A stretch of 64,000 bases of DNA, taken from contig NZ_CP084004.1 in assembly GCF_020181355.1 (NCBI RefSeq), positions 1,364,001 through 1,428,000 on the forward strand. The letters run 5' to 3'. Under the pieces are notes generated by a model. The model made no database searches. It was not told where the DNA came from and saw only the letters and a program-made list of their open reading frames with translations. The position numbers and the translations under genes are program-made. Below, piece by piece: positions 26,501 to 34,676 of the stretch. Origin of the DNA: Collinsella aerofaciens. GTDB taxonomy: Bacteria > Actinomycetota > Coriobacteriia > Coriobacteriales > Coriobacteriaceae. Each line of letters begins with the position of its first letter. Position 1 is the first letter of the stretch.

Positions 26501-27338
26501 CGCCGGTCTTCTTGAGGTACTTGGCGCCGATGGTGCCCATGTCCATGAGGCAGACGGGCTTGGCGTCGCGACCGAGTTCGTGGCGCATCTCCATGTAGCG
26601 GTCGAAGGCTTGCTGCACCACGGCGTCGTCGATCGTCACGTCGTCCAGGACGGTGCCGAAGGTGGTGTGGCGGCAGTGGTCGGACCAATAGGTGTCGATC
26701 ACGCGGATCTCGGTGATGGTGGGGTCGCGGTTCTCATCGCGGAAGTACTGCTGGCAGAAGGCGATGTCCGCCTCGTCCATGGCAAGGCCGCGCTCGGAAA
26801 TAAAGGCGGCAAGGCCGGCCTCGTCGAGCTCGCGGAAACCGTCGAGCACCTCGACGGGCTGGGGCTCGGGGGTCTCCATGTACAGCGTCTCGGGCAGGTC
26901 GAGCGAGGCGATGCGCGCCTCGACGGGGTTCACCACGTAGTGCTTGATGGCATCGATGGCGGCCTCGTCCAGAGCGCCCGAGATCATATAGACCTTGGCG
27001 GAGCGCACGGCGGGGCGCTCGCCCTGGCTGATGAGCTGCACGCACTCGCTGGCGGAGTCGGCGCGCTGGTCAAACTGACCAGGCAGGAATTCGACGGCAA
27101 AGACGGCGCCATCGCTTGCGGGGAGCTCGTCGTAGGTCACATCGACCTGGGGCTCGCTAAAGACGGTCGGCACGCAGGAGCGGAAAAGCTCCTCGTCGAT
27201 GCCCTCGACGTCGTAGCGGTTGATGATCCTCAGGGCCTCGATGCCCTTGATGCCGAGAATTTCGGTCAGCTCGCCCTTGAGCTGCTGAGCCTCGACGTCG
27301 AACCCGGGTTTCTTCTCCACGTAGATACGAGAGACCAT
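23592..27338 (-). CDS. purL: Phosphoribosylformylglycinamidine synthase, single-chain
   Basis: This 1248-residue enzyme joins synthetase and glutaminase in one chain. It converts FGAR, glutamine and ATP to FGAM in purine synthesis. The N-terminal PurS-like part, the two AIR-synthase-like halves (for example THNHPTEIEPFGGAATCVGG and the GAGGVSVAVGELA loop) and a C-terminal class I glutamine amidotransferase (NNCEYDSARAFR, nucleophile in LGICNGFQALIKLG) are all present. Length and order fit the clostridial-type long PurL. The start at 27338 has AGGAAGGCAGGA upstream; the longer frame lacks a site. No other pur gene is adjacent. Confidence 0.95.
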   Translation of the reverse strand: MVSRIYVEKKPGFDVEAQQLKGELTEILGIKGIEALRIINRYDVEGIDEELFRSCVPTVFSEPQVDVTYDELPASDGAVFAVEFLPGQFDQRADSASECVQLISQGERPAVRSAKVYMISGALDEAAIDAIKHYVVNPVEARIASLDLPETLYMETPEPQPVEVLDGFRELDEAGLAAFISERGLAMDEADIAFCQQYFRDENRDPTITEIRVIDTYWSDHCRHTTFGTVLDDVTIDDAVVQQAFDRYMEMRHELGRDAKPVCLMDMGTIGAKYLKKTGVMTDVDESEEINACTVKVKVDVDGEDQDWLFLFKNETHNHPTEIEPFGGAATCVGGAIRDPLSGRSYVYQAMRVTGAGDPTVPVSETLEGKLPQRKLVTTAAAGYSSYGNQIGLATGQVNELYHPGYVAKRMEVGAVVGATPANHVRRECPAPTDKIILLGGRTGRDGIGGATGSSKTQNTESIETSGAEVQKGNAPVERKLQRLFRRGDACRLIKRCNDFGAGGVSVAVGELADGLYVDLDTVTKKYDGLDGTELAISESQERMACAVADGDVEEFMGYAAEENLEATVIAEVTAEPRMRMAWNGVAIVDLSREFLNSNGAPKHQIAHVCARSVWQPSWAGTTLAERMTSLVTDLNVASNKGLSERFDSTIGAATVLMPFGGKTQLTPSSAMVAKFPVDGETTTASAMAWGFNPYLMEADQFAGAYLSVVESIAKLVAAGFEHKRAYLSFQEYFERLRTEAERWGKPTAAVLGALMAQVDLGAGAIGGKDSMSGSFEDETGELNVPPTLISFAVAVGKAARAVSPEFKGLTHRVVRIAPATYGEDYRPDAQQLLAAFDAVEALTATGNALAISTPGYGCGAESLFKMCVGNQIGIELAEDVDVESLFTPLYGSFIVELAEDAELPEVADGVVVEPLGTTVEGYVIDTGSEVIELAKLQEAWESGIEGVFAYRSAGETPEVETIDFRAKDIHVYGGAKIARPRVIIPVFPGNNCEYDSARAFRAAGAEADTFVINNLTPEAVAESTHELARRIRQSQIVMIPGGFSGGDEPDGSAKFITAFFRAPEVTEAVRDLLKARDGLMLGICNGFQALIKLGLVPYGDIVDATPDAPTLTFNTIGRHQSRLVRTRISSNLSPWLSQCSLDDPYTVAISHGEGRFVANDEVLAQLIANGQVATQYVGEDGKPSMDLSVNPNGSALAIEGITSPDGRVLGKMGHAERRGDNLYRNVPEHVPGDKFMPIFESGVAYFA

Positions 27339-27522
27339 TGGTTCCTGCCTTCCTGATCGGTTGGGCGTACGGTACGGTATGCGGCAGCGGTCGGTTTGCG
27401 GGGTCTGCCCTGCGGTCGCCTTGAGCCACATGTTTGTAAACCTCACCATGATACGACAGCTCGCGGCGCGTTGAGGACGGCGAGGGTGCTACAGTGAAGC
27501 GCAAACAAGAGAAAGGCATCAC

Positions 27523-29085
27523 ATGGCATTCGTTTCGCTCGCCATCATCGCACTCGTGGCCTTTGCGAGTCCTTTTATCGCCTCGGCGATTCCCGGAAAA
27601 CCCGTTCCCGAGACGGTCTTTTTGCTCGTGCTCGGCGCGGTGCTGGGACCCCATATGCTCGGCGTCATCCATGTAGATGCCGAGGTCTCGCTTGTGTCCG
27701 AGCTGGGCCTGGCCTTCTTGTTCCTGCTTGCCGGCTTTGAGATCGACCCCAAGAGCATCACGGGCGTCGAGGGGCGCTACGGCTTGGCGACGTGGGTCGT
27801 CACGTTTGGTATCGCCTGGCTTGCCGTGCGCTTTACCCCGTGGTTCTCGGTCAGTCATTTCGACGGTATCGCCGTGACGCTTGCCCTCACTTCGACGGCG
27901 CTCGGCACGCTCGTGCCCATCATGCGTGAGCGCTCGCTCACCGGCACGCGCGTGGGCGACTCGATTCTCGCGTATGGCACCTGGGGTGAGCTCGGCCCTG
28001 TGCTTGCCATGTCGGTGCTGCTGTCTGCCCGCACCGGCATCCAAACGCTTGTAATCCTTGGCTTGTTTGCGGTGGTCTGCGTGTTGCTGGCCGTGGTCCC
28101 GAGCCGCTCCAAGCGCGTCGGCAGTCGCTTCTTTGCGTTTGTCGAGGAACGCGCCGATACCACGTCGCAGACCTTCGTGCGCCTGACGGTGCTCATCCTG
28201 GTCGCGCTCGTGGCGTTCTCGGCTGTCTTTGATCTCGACATCGTGTTGGGTTCTTTTGCCGCCGGCTTTGTCTTGCGCTATATCATCCCCGAGGGCAACC
28301 ATACGCTCGAGACCAAGCTCGATGGCCTGGCCTACGGCTTTTTGATTCCGGTATTCTTTACCGTATCGGGCGCAAAGATCGATCTGACGGCCGTGGCGTC
28401 GCGCCCGGGTCTGCTCGTGGGCTTTATCGTGGCGTTGTTGATTATTCGTGCCGTGCCCATTCTTATTTCTATGAGCATTTGTCCTGCGACGCGCGATGTG
28501 TCGGCGTATGGTCGCATTACCGTGGCCCTGTACTGCACCACGGCCCTGCCGATCATCGTTGCCGTGACAAGCGTTGCCGTCAACGCGGGCGCGCTGTCGC
28601 AAGATATTGCGTCGGTCATGGTTGCTGCCGGTGCCATCACGGTGTTCTTGATGCCGTTGCTCGCGCAGCTCTTCTACCGCGTGGTCGACGCCGCGCCGGT
28701 CGCCGCCGTGGCAGAAGTTGCCGAGCATCCATCCGATGCGCTCGACATCCTGCGCGCCCATCACGATTTGGCGAGCCTGCTCGCACGTGAGCACGAGCTG
28801 CTGACTTCGCATGGCCATGGTCGCGTATTCGAGGGCTTGCCTACGCTCGATACGATTGCCGAGCGTCTTTCCGCCGAGGCGGCGAGCGGCCACATCGATG
28901 CCCGCATCGTGGACGCGGCGCATCTTCTTGCCGATAAGACCTATGGTGATGAGGTCGACCCGTCCGAGCTGACCCCGCGCGAGCGTCGCCGCCTGGAGCG
29001 CGCCAAGCTCGCCGTGCGCGAATACCGCCGCCGCATGTTGGAGCTCTATGCAAGAGAAGAAGCCGAGGACGACGACGGCAAGTAG
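27523..29085 (+). CDS. CPA2-type cation:proton antiporter
   Basis: The 520-residue protein has about eleven to twelve transmembrane helices in residues 1-385, including LAFLFLLAGFEIDP and the SAVFDLDIVLGSFAAGFVL segment typical of Na+/H+ exchanger (CPA2) proteins. A hydrophilic, charged C-terminal extension of about 120 residues (rich in His, Asp, Arg) could be regulatory. No KTN/TrkA domain is visible. The start has GAAAGG upstream. It is divergent from purL and is followed by a palindromic repeat array. Confidence 0.88.
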   Translation: MAFVSLAIIALVAFASPFIASAIPGKPVPETVFLLVLGAVLGPHMLGVIHVDAEVSLVSELGLAFLFLLAGFEIDPKSITGVEGRYGLATWVVTFGIAWLAVRFTPWFSVSHFDGIAVTLALTSTALGTLVPIMRERSLTGTRVGDSILAYGTWGELGPVLAMSVLLSARTGIQTLVILGLFAVVCVLLAVVPSRSKRVGSRFFAFVEERADTTSQTFVRLTVLILVALVAFSAVFDLDIVLGSFAAGFVLRYIIPEGNHTLETKLDGLAYGFLIPVFFTVSGAKIDLTAVASRPGLLVGFIVALLIIRAVPILISMSICPATRDVSAYGRITVALYCTTALPIIVAVTSVAVNAGALSQDIASVMVAAGAITVFLMPLLAQLFYRVVDAAPVAAVAEVAEHPSDALDILRAHHDLASLLAREHELLTSHGHGRVFEGLPTLDTIAERLSAEAASGHIDARIVDAAHLLADKTYGDEVDPSELTPRERRRLERAKLAVREYRRRMLELYAREEAEDDDGK

Positions 29086-29100
29086 TCGATACTCTCTCGG

Positions 29101-29332
29101 GGAAGCCGCGTCCCGCTTTGAAGGCTCGGAACGGGATGTGGTTTCCGAAACGGGGGCCGTTGGGAAACTGTGTCCCGGAATGGGCGCTCAGAGTGGGATG
29201 CAGTTTCCGCGAGAGACCCGTTGCGGAAACGGTATCCCAGAATCGGCGTTCAAGACGGGGCGCTCTTTCCGAAACATGGCCCTGAGGGAAGCTGCGTCCC
29301 GGTCTGAGTCGGGACTGCGGGACACAGCTTCC
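29101..29332. repeat. Tandem array of four 46-nt palindromes with a 62-bp period
   Basis: Four units start at 29101, 29163, 29225 and 29287, exactly 62 bp apart. Each is 46 nt long and begins with GGAA and ends with TTCC. The arms are imperfectly complementary, for example GGAAACTGTGTCCC with GGGATGCAGTTTCC in unit 2 and GGAAGCTGCGTCCC with GGGACACAGCTTCC in unit 4. Unit 3 is the most degraded. The 16-nt spacers are partly related (GAAAC starts two of them). The region reads as one open frame by chance, but it has no ribosome site and looks non-coding. Confidence 0.8.
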
Positions 29333-29343
29333 CTTTCAAACAG

Positions 29344-29389
29344 AAGAAGGCGCGCTGCCTGCAGTTGATGCAGACGGCGCGCCTTCTTT
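29344..29389. terminator. Bidirectional terminator between antiporter and fabG-like gene
   Basis: AAGAAGGCGCGC (29344-29355) pairs with GCGCGCCTTCTT (29377-29388). A shorter inner stem (CTGCAG/TGCAG) lies in the loop. It sits between two convergent genes and probably serves both. Confidence 0.75.
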
Positions 29390-29430
29390 GTTGGACTATG
29401 TTGAGGCTGGGAGCTGAGGCTTGTGGTCCC

Positions 29431-30180
29431 TTAAGAGCGGGCGGCTCCGTCGACGGGGAGCACGGCGCCCGTGACGTAGGAGGACATGTCGCTCGCCAGG
29501 AAAACAAAGGCGTTGGCGACATCCTCGGGCTCGCCCATGCGACCCAGCGGAATGGTGGCGATGATGGGCTTAATAACCTCTTCGGGCAGGTTAGCGACCA
29601 TATCGGTTTTGGTTACGCCGGGTGCAACGGCATTGACGCGAATGCCCACGGGGGCGAGCTCGCGCGAGAGCGACTGGACCATACCGTTGACGGCAAACTT
29701 GGACGTGGGGTAACCGACGCCGGAGGGCTGGCCGTACTTGGCGACCATCGAGCTTGTGGTAGTGATGGTGCCGCCGTGGCCGGCCTCGGTCATGATCTTG
29801 GCGGCAGCCTGGTGGCCATTAAAGACGGCGACGACGTTAAGGTCCATGACCTTTGCGAACTCCTCGGCCGTGTAGTCCAAGAGGGGTGAACGCTGGGAGA
29901 TACCGGCATTGTTGACGACCGTGTCCAAGCCGCCCATGTCGGATGCAGCCTGGGTAAAGGCCTCGGTCACGGCTTCGAGTGAGGTGAGGTCGCAGGAGCG
30001 GCCCCAGACCTTGGCGTCGGGATAGGCGGCTGTCAGCTTCTCAACGGCCGCATCGGCGGTCTCTTGACGCGAGCCAAAGACAGTGACGGAGGCGCCCTCC
30101 TCGATAAAACGGCAGGCGATGGCATAGCCGATACCGCGCGTGCCTCCGGTGATGATTGCTTTCTTGCCCTCGAGCAACAT
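29431..30180 (-). CDS. Short-chain dehydrogenase/reductase, FabG-like
   Basis: The 249-residue SDR has the cofactor motif TGGTRGIGYA, the NNAGIS motif and the catalytic residues Ser in TTSSMVAKYG and YPTSK (Tyr-x-x-x-Lys). Length and motifs fit 3-oxoacyl-ACP reductase FabG, which reduces beta-ketoacyl-ACP with NADPH. No other fatty-acid genes are nearby, so another carbonyl substrate is possible. The ATG at 30180 has GAGAGGAAA upstream; the longer frame to 30252 lacks a site. Confidence 0.85.
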   Translation of the reverse strand: MLLEGKKAIITGGTRGIGYAIACRFIEEGASVTVFGSRQETADAAVEKLTAAYPDAKVWGRSCDLTSLEAVTEAFTQAASDMGGLDTVVNNAGISQRSPLLDYTAEEFAKVMDLNVVAVFNGHQAAAKIMTEAGHGGTITTTSSMVAKYGQPSGVGYPTSKFAVNGMVQSLSRELAPVGIRVNAVAPGVTKTDMVANLPEEVIKPIIATIPLGRMGEPEDVANAFVFLASDMSSYVTGAVLPVDGAARS

Positions 30181-30329
30181 GGTATTTCCTCTCATCGCGG
30201 GCGGACATTCGCAGCACAGCGTAGCCGTAACCGGAATCGGCCGTGTTTGCATATCGGTGAACGGTAGCCCGCGTTACCGATGAGCGGCTCGCGCAAATGT
30301 GCCCTGTCGTTGTGCTTAGGGCAGGAGAC

Positions 30330-30363
30330 AAAAAGGCTCCCATCCCACATCGGACGGGAGCCC
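30330..30363 (-). terminator. Terminator of hom
   Basis: GGCTCCC (30335-30341) pairs with GGGAGCC (30356-30362), with further partial pairing in the loop. On the minus strand TTTTTG follows. Confidence 0.75.
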
Positions 30364-30396
30364 TTCGAGCAAATGCGTTGTGGGGTGTAAACCGAA

Positions 30397-31740
30397 CTAG
30401 TTCGCCATGACGCCTTCGGTCCAAGCCTCAACGTCCTCGATGCGCAGGACGTTGGCGACCTCGGCCACGCAGTCGACGCTGGCAAGCTCGGCAGCGGCAG
30501 CCTGGACGTCCTTCTCGAGCGCGCGGTGCGTCAGGAAGATGACCGAACAGGCATCGCTGACGCCCGACTTGCCGTCTTCGACCTGGTTGATGAGCGAGAT
30601 CGAGATGTTGTGCTTGGCAAAGATGTTGACCGTCTCGGACAGGGCACCCACGCGGTCGGCGACCTTCAGGCGCACATAGTACTTGGTCTGGAGCTCGTCC
30701 ATGGGCTTAAAGGCGAGGTTGTGGCCATAGGGCTCAATCTCGGGCAGCGGAGCCACGCCGCGGCTGATCTGCTCGGAGAGCGACAGGATATCGCCCACGA
30801 CGGCGCTCGCGGTGGGGAAGGAGCCTGCGCCGGCACCGTAGAACATGGTCTCGCCTACGGCGTCGCCTACCACGTAGACAGCGTTCATGGCGCCGTTGAC
30901 CTTGGCAAGCATATGGTCGGCGGGAATCAGCGTGGGATGCACACGGACGTCGACACCGGTGTCGGTGTTGCGGGCGATACCGAGCAGCTTAATGGTGTAG
31001 CCGAGCTCGCGGGCTTGGGCGATGTCCTCGGCACCGATGGTACGGATACCCTGCTGGTACACATCGTCGGTGGTAACGCGGGTGCCAAAGCCGATGGAGG
31101 CGAGGATGGCCGTCTTGCTGGCGGCATCGAAGCCGTCGACGTCGGCGGACGGGTCGGCCTCGGCATAGCCCTTGGCCTGTGCGTCGGCAAGCACGTCGGC
31201 GTAATCGGCGCCCTCGGCGTCCATGCGCGACAGGATATAGTTGGTGGTACCGTTGAGAATGCCGGCGATGGTCAGGATCTTGTTGCCCACCAGGTCGTGC
31301 TCGAGCGTGCTCACGATGGGGATGCCGCCGCCGCAGCTGGCCTCGCACTTAATCTGCACGCCGCACGCGCGCGCCTTCTCGGCGAGCGTCTCGACATGAC
31401 GGCCCAGCAGGGCCTTGTTGGCAGAGACGACATGCTTGCCGTTCTCGAAGGCAGTGGTGAAGATCTCGGTTGCGGGATGCTCACCGCCGATCAGCTCGAC
31501 GACGATGTCGACGGCGGGGTCGCTGACGACATCGTGCCAGTCACTCGTAAAGGCCTCGCGCTCAATGCCTGCCGCCTCGGCCTGCTCCCAAGCAAGCGCG
31601 CAGGCGCGGGTCAGCTTAAGGTCGATGCCGTAGGCTGCCAGGTACTCATCGTGGTGGCTGTTGATCAGACGGGCCACGCCGCCGCCGACGGTTCCCAGAC
31701 CGATCAGACCGACGTTCACGGTGCGCAGGGGTTCGCTCAT
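30397..31740 (-). CDS. hom: Homoserine dehydrogenase
   Basis: The 447-residue enzyme has an N-terminal NAD(P)-binding fold (GLIGLGTVGGGVARL), the central catalytic domain with EASCGGGIPIVSTL and the GILNGTTNYILSRM motif, and a C-terminal ACT domain (about residues 360-440) for allosteric control by threonine. It reduces aspartate semialdehyde to homoserine, feeding threonine and methionine synthesis. The start has AAGGAG six bases upstream. No thrB or thrC is adjacent. It is divergent from the liv region. Confidence 0.95.
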   Translation of the reverse strand: MSEPLRTVNVGLIGLGTVGGGVARLINSHHDEYLAAYGIDLKLTRACALAWEQAEAAGIEREAFTSDWHDVVSDPAVDIVVELIGGEHPATEIFTTAFENGKHVVSANKALLGRHVETLAEKARACGVQIKCEASCGGGIPIVSTLEHDLVGNKILTIAGILNGTTNYILSRMDAEGADYADVLADAQAKGYAEADPSADVDGFDAASKTAILASIGFGTRVTTDDVYQQGIRTIGAEDIAQARELGYTIKLLGIARNTDTGVDVRVHPTLIPADHMLAKVNGAMNAVYVVGDAVGETMFYGAGAGSFPTASAVVGDILSLSEQISRGVAPLPEIEPYGHNLAFKPMDELQTKYYVRLKVADRVGALSETVNIFAKHNISISLINQVEDGKSGVSDACSVIFLTHRALEKDVQAAAAELASVDCVAEVANVLRIEDVEAWTEGVMAN

Positions 31741-31991
31741 AGATAGCTCCTTCGTGCATCTTATGGATGGATTAACCGCTTAAAGGTTGAGTGCATTCTA
31801 GCGTGAACCGAGGGCGCGTGCTCGCCAGGCAACAGGAGTCGCACAAAACGGCACCCCCGAAACGCTGCGGAAACATTGGAAACATGCTCGCTACAAACGG
31901 AACTCCGTAACAAACTGTCAACGTTTGCGCCATAAGGTTTGCCCCGTACCGCAAGACGGCCGCGCTGCGGCCAGCGAAAAAGGGGGACACC

Positions 31992-32187
31992 ATGTTTAGC
32001 ATCAACAACGTACTTAACCGCAGGAGTTTCCTTGTTGGAGCCACGCTTATTTTTGCCCCGATCTATTACACCCCAGCGTCCGTTTTGCTCAAGAACGCCA
32101 AGGACATGAGCTACGACATGACACTAATGGGTGTCGACGGCATGGACAGCCTATGTGATCCAGGACGGCAAGTACATCGCCGCCTAA
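31992..32187 (+). pseudogene. Relic of a livK paralogue with two internal deletions
   Basis: A start with an AAAGGGGGAC ribosome site leads into VLNRRSFLVG, like the Arg-Arg signal region of the intact livK downstream. The frame then jumps to LIFAPIYYTPASVLLKNAKD, which matches livK residues near 240-260 almost perfectly, and on to GVDGMDS. In the +1 frame it ends AYVIQDGKYIAA and stop, matching the livK C-terminus (AYVITDGKYVQA). About nine tenths of the gene is lost through two deletions plus a frame change. It is a decayed tandem duplicate, not a functional gene. Confidence 0.85.
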
Positions 32188-32458
32188 GTGCGCATAAAGC
32201 GCGACCGGTGAGGCCGTTTTATTCAGGGCAGGGACGCCTGTAACAGAACGGAAACATTACTTTCACACAATAAAGTGGCATTACTGCATAAAGTAATAGA
32301 AATACGCAGAATTATGGATAAATGAACAAATCCAAAGAAAAGTTGAAATAATCGCCACTTTCCTTAACTAAAGCGTCTAGTATTTTGCGAACGCCGAACA
32401 CGGCGAAGGATGGCCTGTCGGGTAGCCGAAACCCGACGAGATTTGAGAGGAGAGCCGC
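32188..32458 (+). promoter_or_regulatory. AT-rich upstream region of the liv operon with two leader hairpins
   Basis: After the livK relic the sequence turns strikingly AT-rich (about 32240-32385), unlike the rest of the window. TAGTAT at 32378-32383 is a possible -10 element. Two hairpins follow: CGCCG/CGGCG around 32391-32405 and GTCGGGT (32417-32423) with ACCCGAC (32431-32437). The second ends nine bases before the ribosome site AGAGGAGAG of livK. This is the likely promoter and leader of livKHMGF. Confidence 0.5.
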
Positions 32459-33646
32459 ATGTCGAGCCTCACCGGTAAGTCATTGAACCCTGTTATGAAT
32501 CGCAGGAGCGTTATCGCGAGCGCAGCAGGTCTGGGGGCGATGTCCATTCTAGCTGGCTGCTCCTCCAACGGCGGCGACAGCGGTTCCGCTTCGAGCGACG
32601 CTTCGTTTAAGATCGGTACCATCGGCCCGCTGACCGGCGCCAACGCGTCCTACGGCAAGTCCGTTACCCAGGGTGTCGAGCTTGGCTGCAAGGATTTCTC
32701 GACCAAGGAGCTGCCGCTTGCCAGCAAGGCCGAGGATGACCAGGCCGACGGCGAGAAGGCCGTCAACGCCTTCAACACCCTGCTCGACTGGGGCATGCAG
32801 GCCCTCGTCGGCCCGACCACCACGGGTGCGTCGGTTGCCGTTGCCGCCGAGTGCGGTAACGACCCCAAGACGTTCATGATCACCCCGTCCGCGTCCTCCG
32901 AGGACGTCACCGACGGCAAGGATTGCGTCTTCCAGGTTTGCTTCACCGACCCCAACCAGGGTGTCAACGCTGCCAAGTTCCTGGCGCAGAAGTATGCGGA
33001 CGAGAAGTTCGTGCTGTTCTATAACTCCGGCGACGCCTATTCTTCGGGCATCGCAGATTCCTTTAAGGCCCAGGCCGCTGAGTCCAAGCTCGAGATTGTT
33101 GACGAGGAGACCTTTAAGGACGACTCCGCCACGAGCTTTACCAACCAGCTGACCAAGGCCAAGCAGGCCGGCGCCACCATGATCTTTGCGCCGATCTACT
33201 ACACGCCGGCGTCCGTCCTGCTCAAGAACGCCAAGGACATGGGCTACGACGTCAAGATGATGGGCTGCGACGGCATGGACGGCATCCTGGGCGTTGAGGG
33301 CTTCGATACCTCTCTTGCTGAGGGTCTGCTGCTCATGACCCCGTTCTCCGCCGACGACGAGAAGAACGCCGACTTCGTTAACGCTTACAAGGATAAGTAC
33401 GGCGATACCCCCGACCAGTTTGCCGCCGACGCCTACGACGGCGTGCACGCGGTGGCCGAGGCCGTCAAGGAGGCCGGTCTTGGTGTCGACGCCGATCCGA
33501 CCGAGGTCGCCGAGAAGCTGTCCAAGGCTATGCTCAAGATTACCGTTGACGGTCTGACCGGCAAGCTCACCTGGAACGATAAGGGCCAGGTCCAGAAGGA
33601 GCCCACGGCGTACGTCATCACCGACGGCAAGTACGTACAGGCCTAA
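32459..33646 (+). CDS. livK: Branched-chain amino acid ABC transporter substrate-binding lipoprotein
   Basis: The 395-residue protein has an N-terminal lipoprotein signal with an Arg-Arg pair (NRRSVIASAAG) and the lipobox LAGC; a Ser/Gly-rich linker and a type I periplasmic-binding fold follow (IGTIGPLTGANASYGK, GPTTTGASVAVA, YYTPASVLL). It should bind leucine, isoleucine, valine or a related amino acid outside the membrane. The paired arginines might direct Tat export. It heads the livKHMGF operon; a hairpin after its stop may keep its expression above that of the permeases. Confidence 0.92.
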   Translation: MSSLTGKSLNPVMNRRSVIASAAGLGAMSILAGCSSNGGDSGSASSDASFKIGTIGPLTGANASYGKSVTQGVELGCKDFSTKELPLASKAEDDQADGEKAVNAFNTLLDWGMQALVGPTTTGASVAVAAECGNDPKTFMITPSASSEDVTDGKDCVFQVCFTDPNQGVNAAKFLAQKYADEKFVLFYNSGDAYSSGIADSFKAQAAESKLEIVDEETFKDDSATSFTNQLTKAKQAGATMIFAPIYYTPASVLLKNAKDMGYDVKMMGCDGMDGILGVEGFDTSLAEGLLLMTPFSADDEKNADFVNAYKDKYGDTPDQFAADAYDGVHAVAEAVKEAGLGVDADPTEVAEKLSKAMLKITVDGLTGKLTWNDKGQVQKEPTAYVITDGKYVQA

Positions 33647-33678
33647 TTGGCCGCCTTACATAGAGCGGTTTTGATCCC

Positions 33679-33712
33679 AAGCAGGGGAGGTTTTGGCCTT
33701 CCCTGCTTGCTT
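33679..33712 (+). terminator. Hairpin attenuator between livK and livH
   Basis: AAGCAGGGGAGG (33679-33690) pairs with CCTTCCCTGCTT (33697-33708). A second small stem, AGGGAC/GTCCCT, lies at 33720-33739. The lack of a strong T-run suggests partial termination or protection of the livK mRNA, which is common after binding-protein genes. Confidence 0.6.
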
Positions 33713-33785
33713 GGTATCTAGGGACAGTGTAACGTCCCTGTTTCATACATTAACTGGAAACCTATTCGAAAGGGGGATGTGGAAC

Positions 33786-34667
33786 ATGACGGTCTTTATC
33801 CAATACCTGGTCAACGGCCTGTCCATGGGCAGCGTCTACGCCATCATCGCGTTGGGCTACACCATGGTCTACGGTATCGCCAAGATGCTCAACTTCGCTC
33901 ACGGCGATGTCATCATGGTCGGTGCCTATGTCTCGTTCTGCGCCACGTCGTATCTCGGCCTCCCGGGCTGGGCATCTGTAGTTCTCTCTTGTGTGGTCTG
34001 CACGGTTCTCGGTGTTCTCATTGAGGGTCTGGCCTATAAGCCGCTGCGCCAAGCAGGCCCGCTGGCCGTTCTGATCACGGCCATCGGCGTGTCTTACTTC
34101 CTGCAGAACGCCGCGCAGCTTCTGTGGGGCGCCACGCCCAAGAACTTCACTTCGCTCGTCACCTTCCCGGTGCCGGAGTTCTTGGCCAAGTTTAACGTAA
34201 GCGCCGTCTCGCTCGTCACCATCGTCGCCTGCCTGGTTATCATGGCCGGCCTGATGTTCTTTACAGGTAAGACCAAGATGGGCAAGGCCATGCGCGCCGT
34301 GTCCGAGGATAAGGCCGCCGCTCAGCTCATGGGCATCAACGTCAACCGCACCATCTCGATGACGTTCGCCATCGGCTCCGCCCTCGCTGCCATCGCCGGC
34401 GTGCTCCTGTGCTCCTACTCGCCGGTCCTGCAGCCCACCACGGGCGCCATGCCTGGCATCAAGGCCTTCGACGCTGCCGTTTTCGGCGGCATCGGCTCCA
34501 TCCCCGGCGCCTTTGTCGGCGGCATTCTCATCGGCATCATCGAGGCGATGGCGCAGGCTTACATTTCCACGAGCCTTGCCAACTCCATCGTCTTTGGTGT
34601 TTTGATCATCGTCCTGCTCGTCAAGCCTGCCGGCCTCTTGGGCAAGTACGTCCCCGAGAAGGTGTAG
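33786..34667 (+). CDS. livH: Branched-chain amino acid ABC transporter permease LivH
   Basis: This is a 293-residue membrane protein with about eight helices and the LivH hallmarks QYLVNGLSMGSVYAIIALGY and LNFAHGDVIMVGAY near the start and AAAQLMGINVNRTI in the cytoplasmic loop. The ATG at 33786 is chosen because the GGGGG site is properly spaced; the ATG at 33777 abuts it. It pairs with LivM to form the membrane channel. The livM start follows immediately. Confidence 0.93.
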   Translation: MTVFIQYLVNGLSMGSVYAIIALGYTMVYGIAKMLNFAHGDVIMVGAYVSFCATSYLGLPGWASVVLSCVVCTVLGVLIEGLAYKPLRQAGPLAVLITAIGVSYFLQNAAQLLWGATPKNFTSLVTFPVPEFLAKFNVSAVSLVTIVACLVIMAGLMFFTGKTKMGKAMRAVSEDKAAAQLMGINVNRTISMTFAIGSALAAIAGVLLCSYSPVLQPTTGAMPGIKAFDAAVFGGIGSIPGAFVGGILIGIIEAMAQAYISTSLANSIVFGVLIIVLLVKPAGLLGKYVPEKV

Positions 34668-34676
34668 GTGAGCGTT

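Noticed and set aside
29101-29332. Possible CRISPR array
   Set aside because: The repeats are imperfect palindromes whose sequences differ between units, the spacers are only 16 nt and partly similar, and no cas gene is nearby.
29048-29368. 106-codon frame across the palindrome array
   Set aside because: The frame is kept open only by the repeat period; it begins inside the antiporter gene without a ribosome site and codes for low-complexity repeats.
31992-32243. Intact small gene of 83 codons
   Set aside because: Its parts align with three separate pieces of the neighbouring livK, including a C-terminal piece in another frame, so it is a deletion relic.
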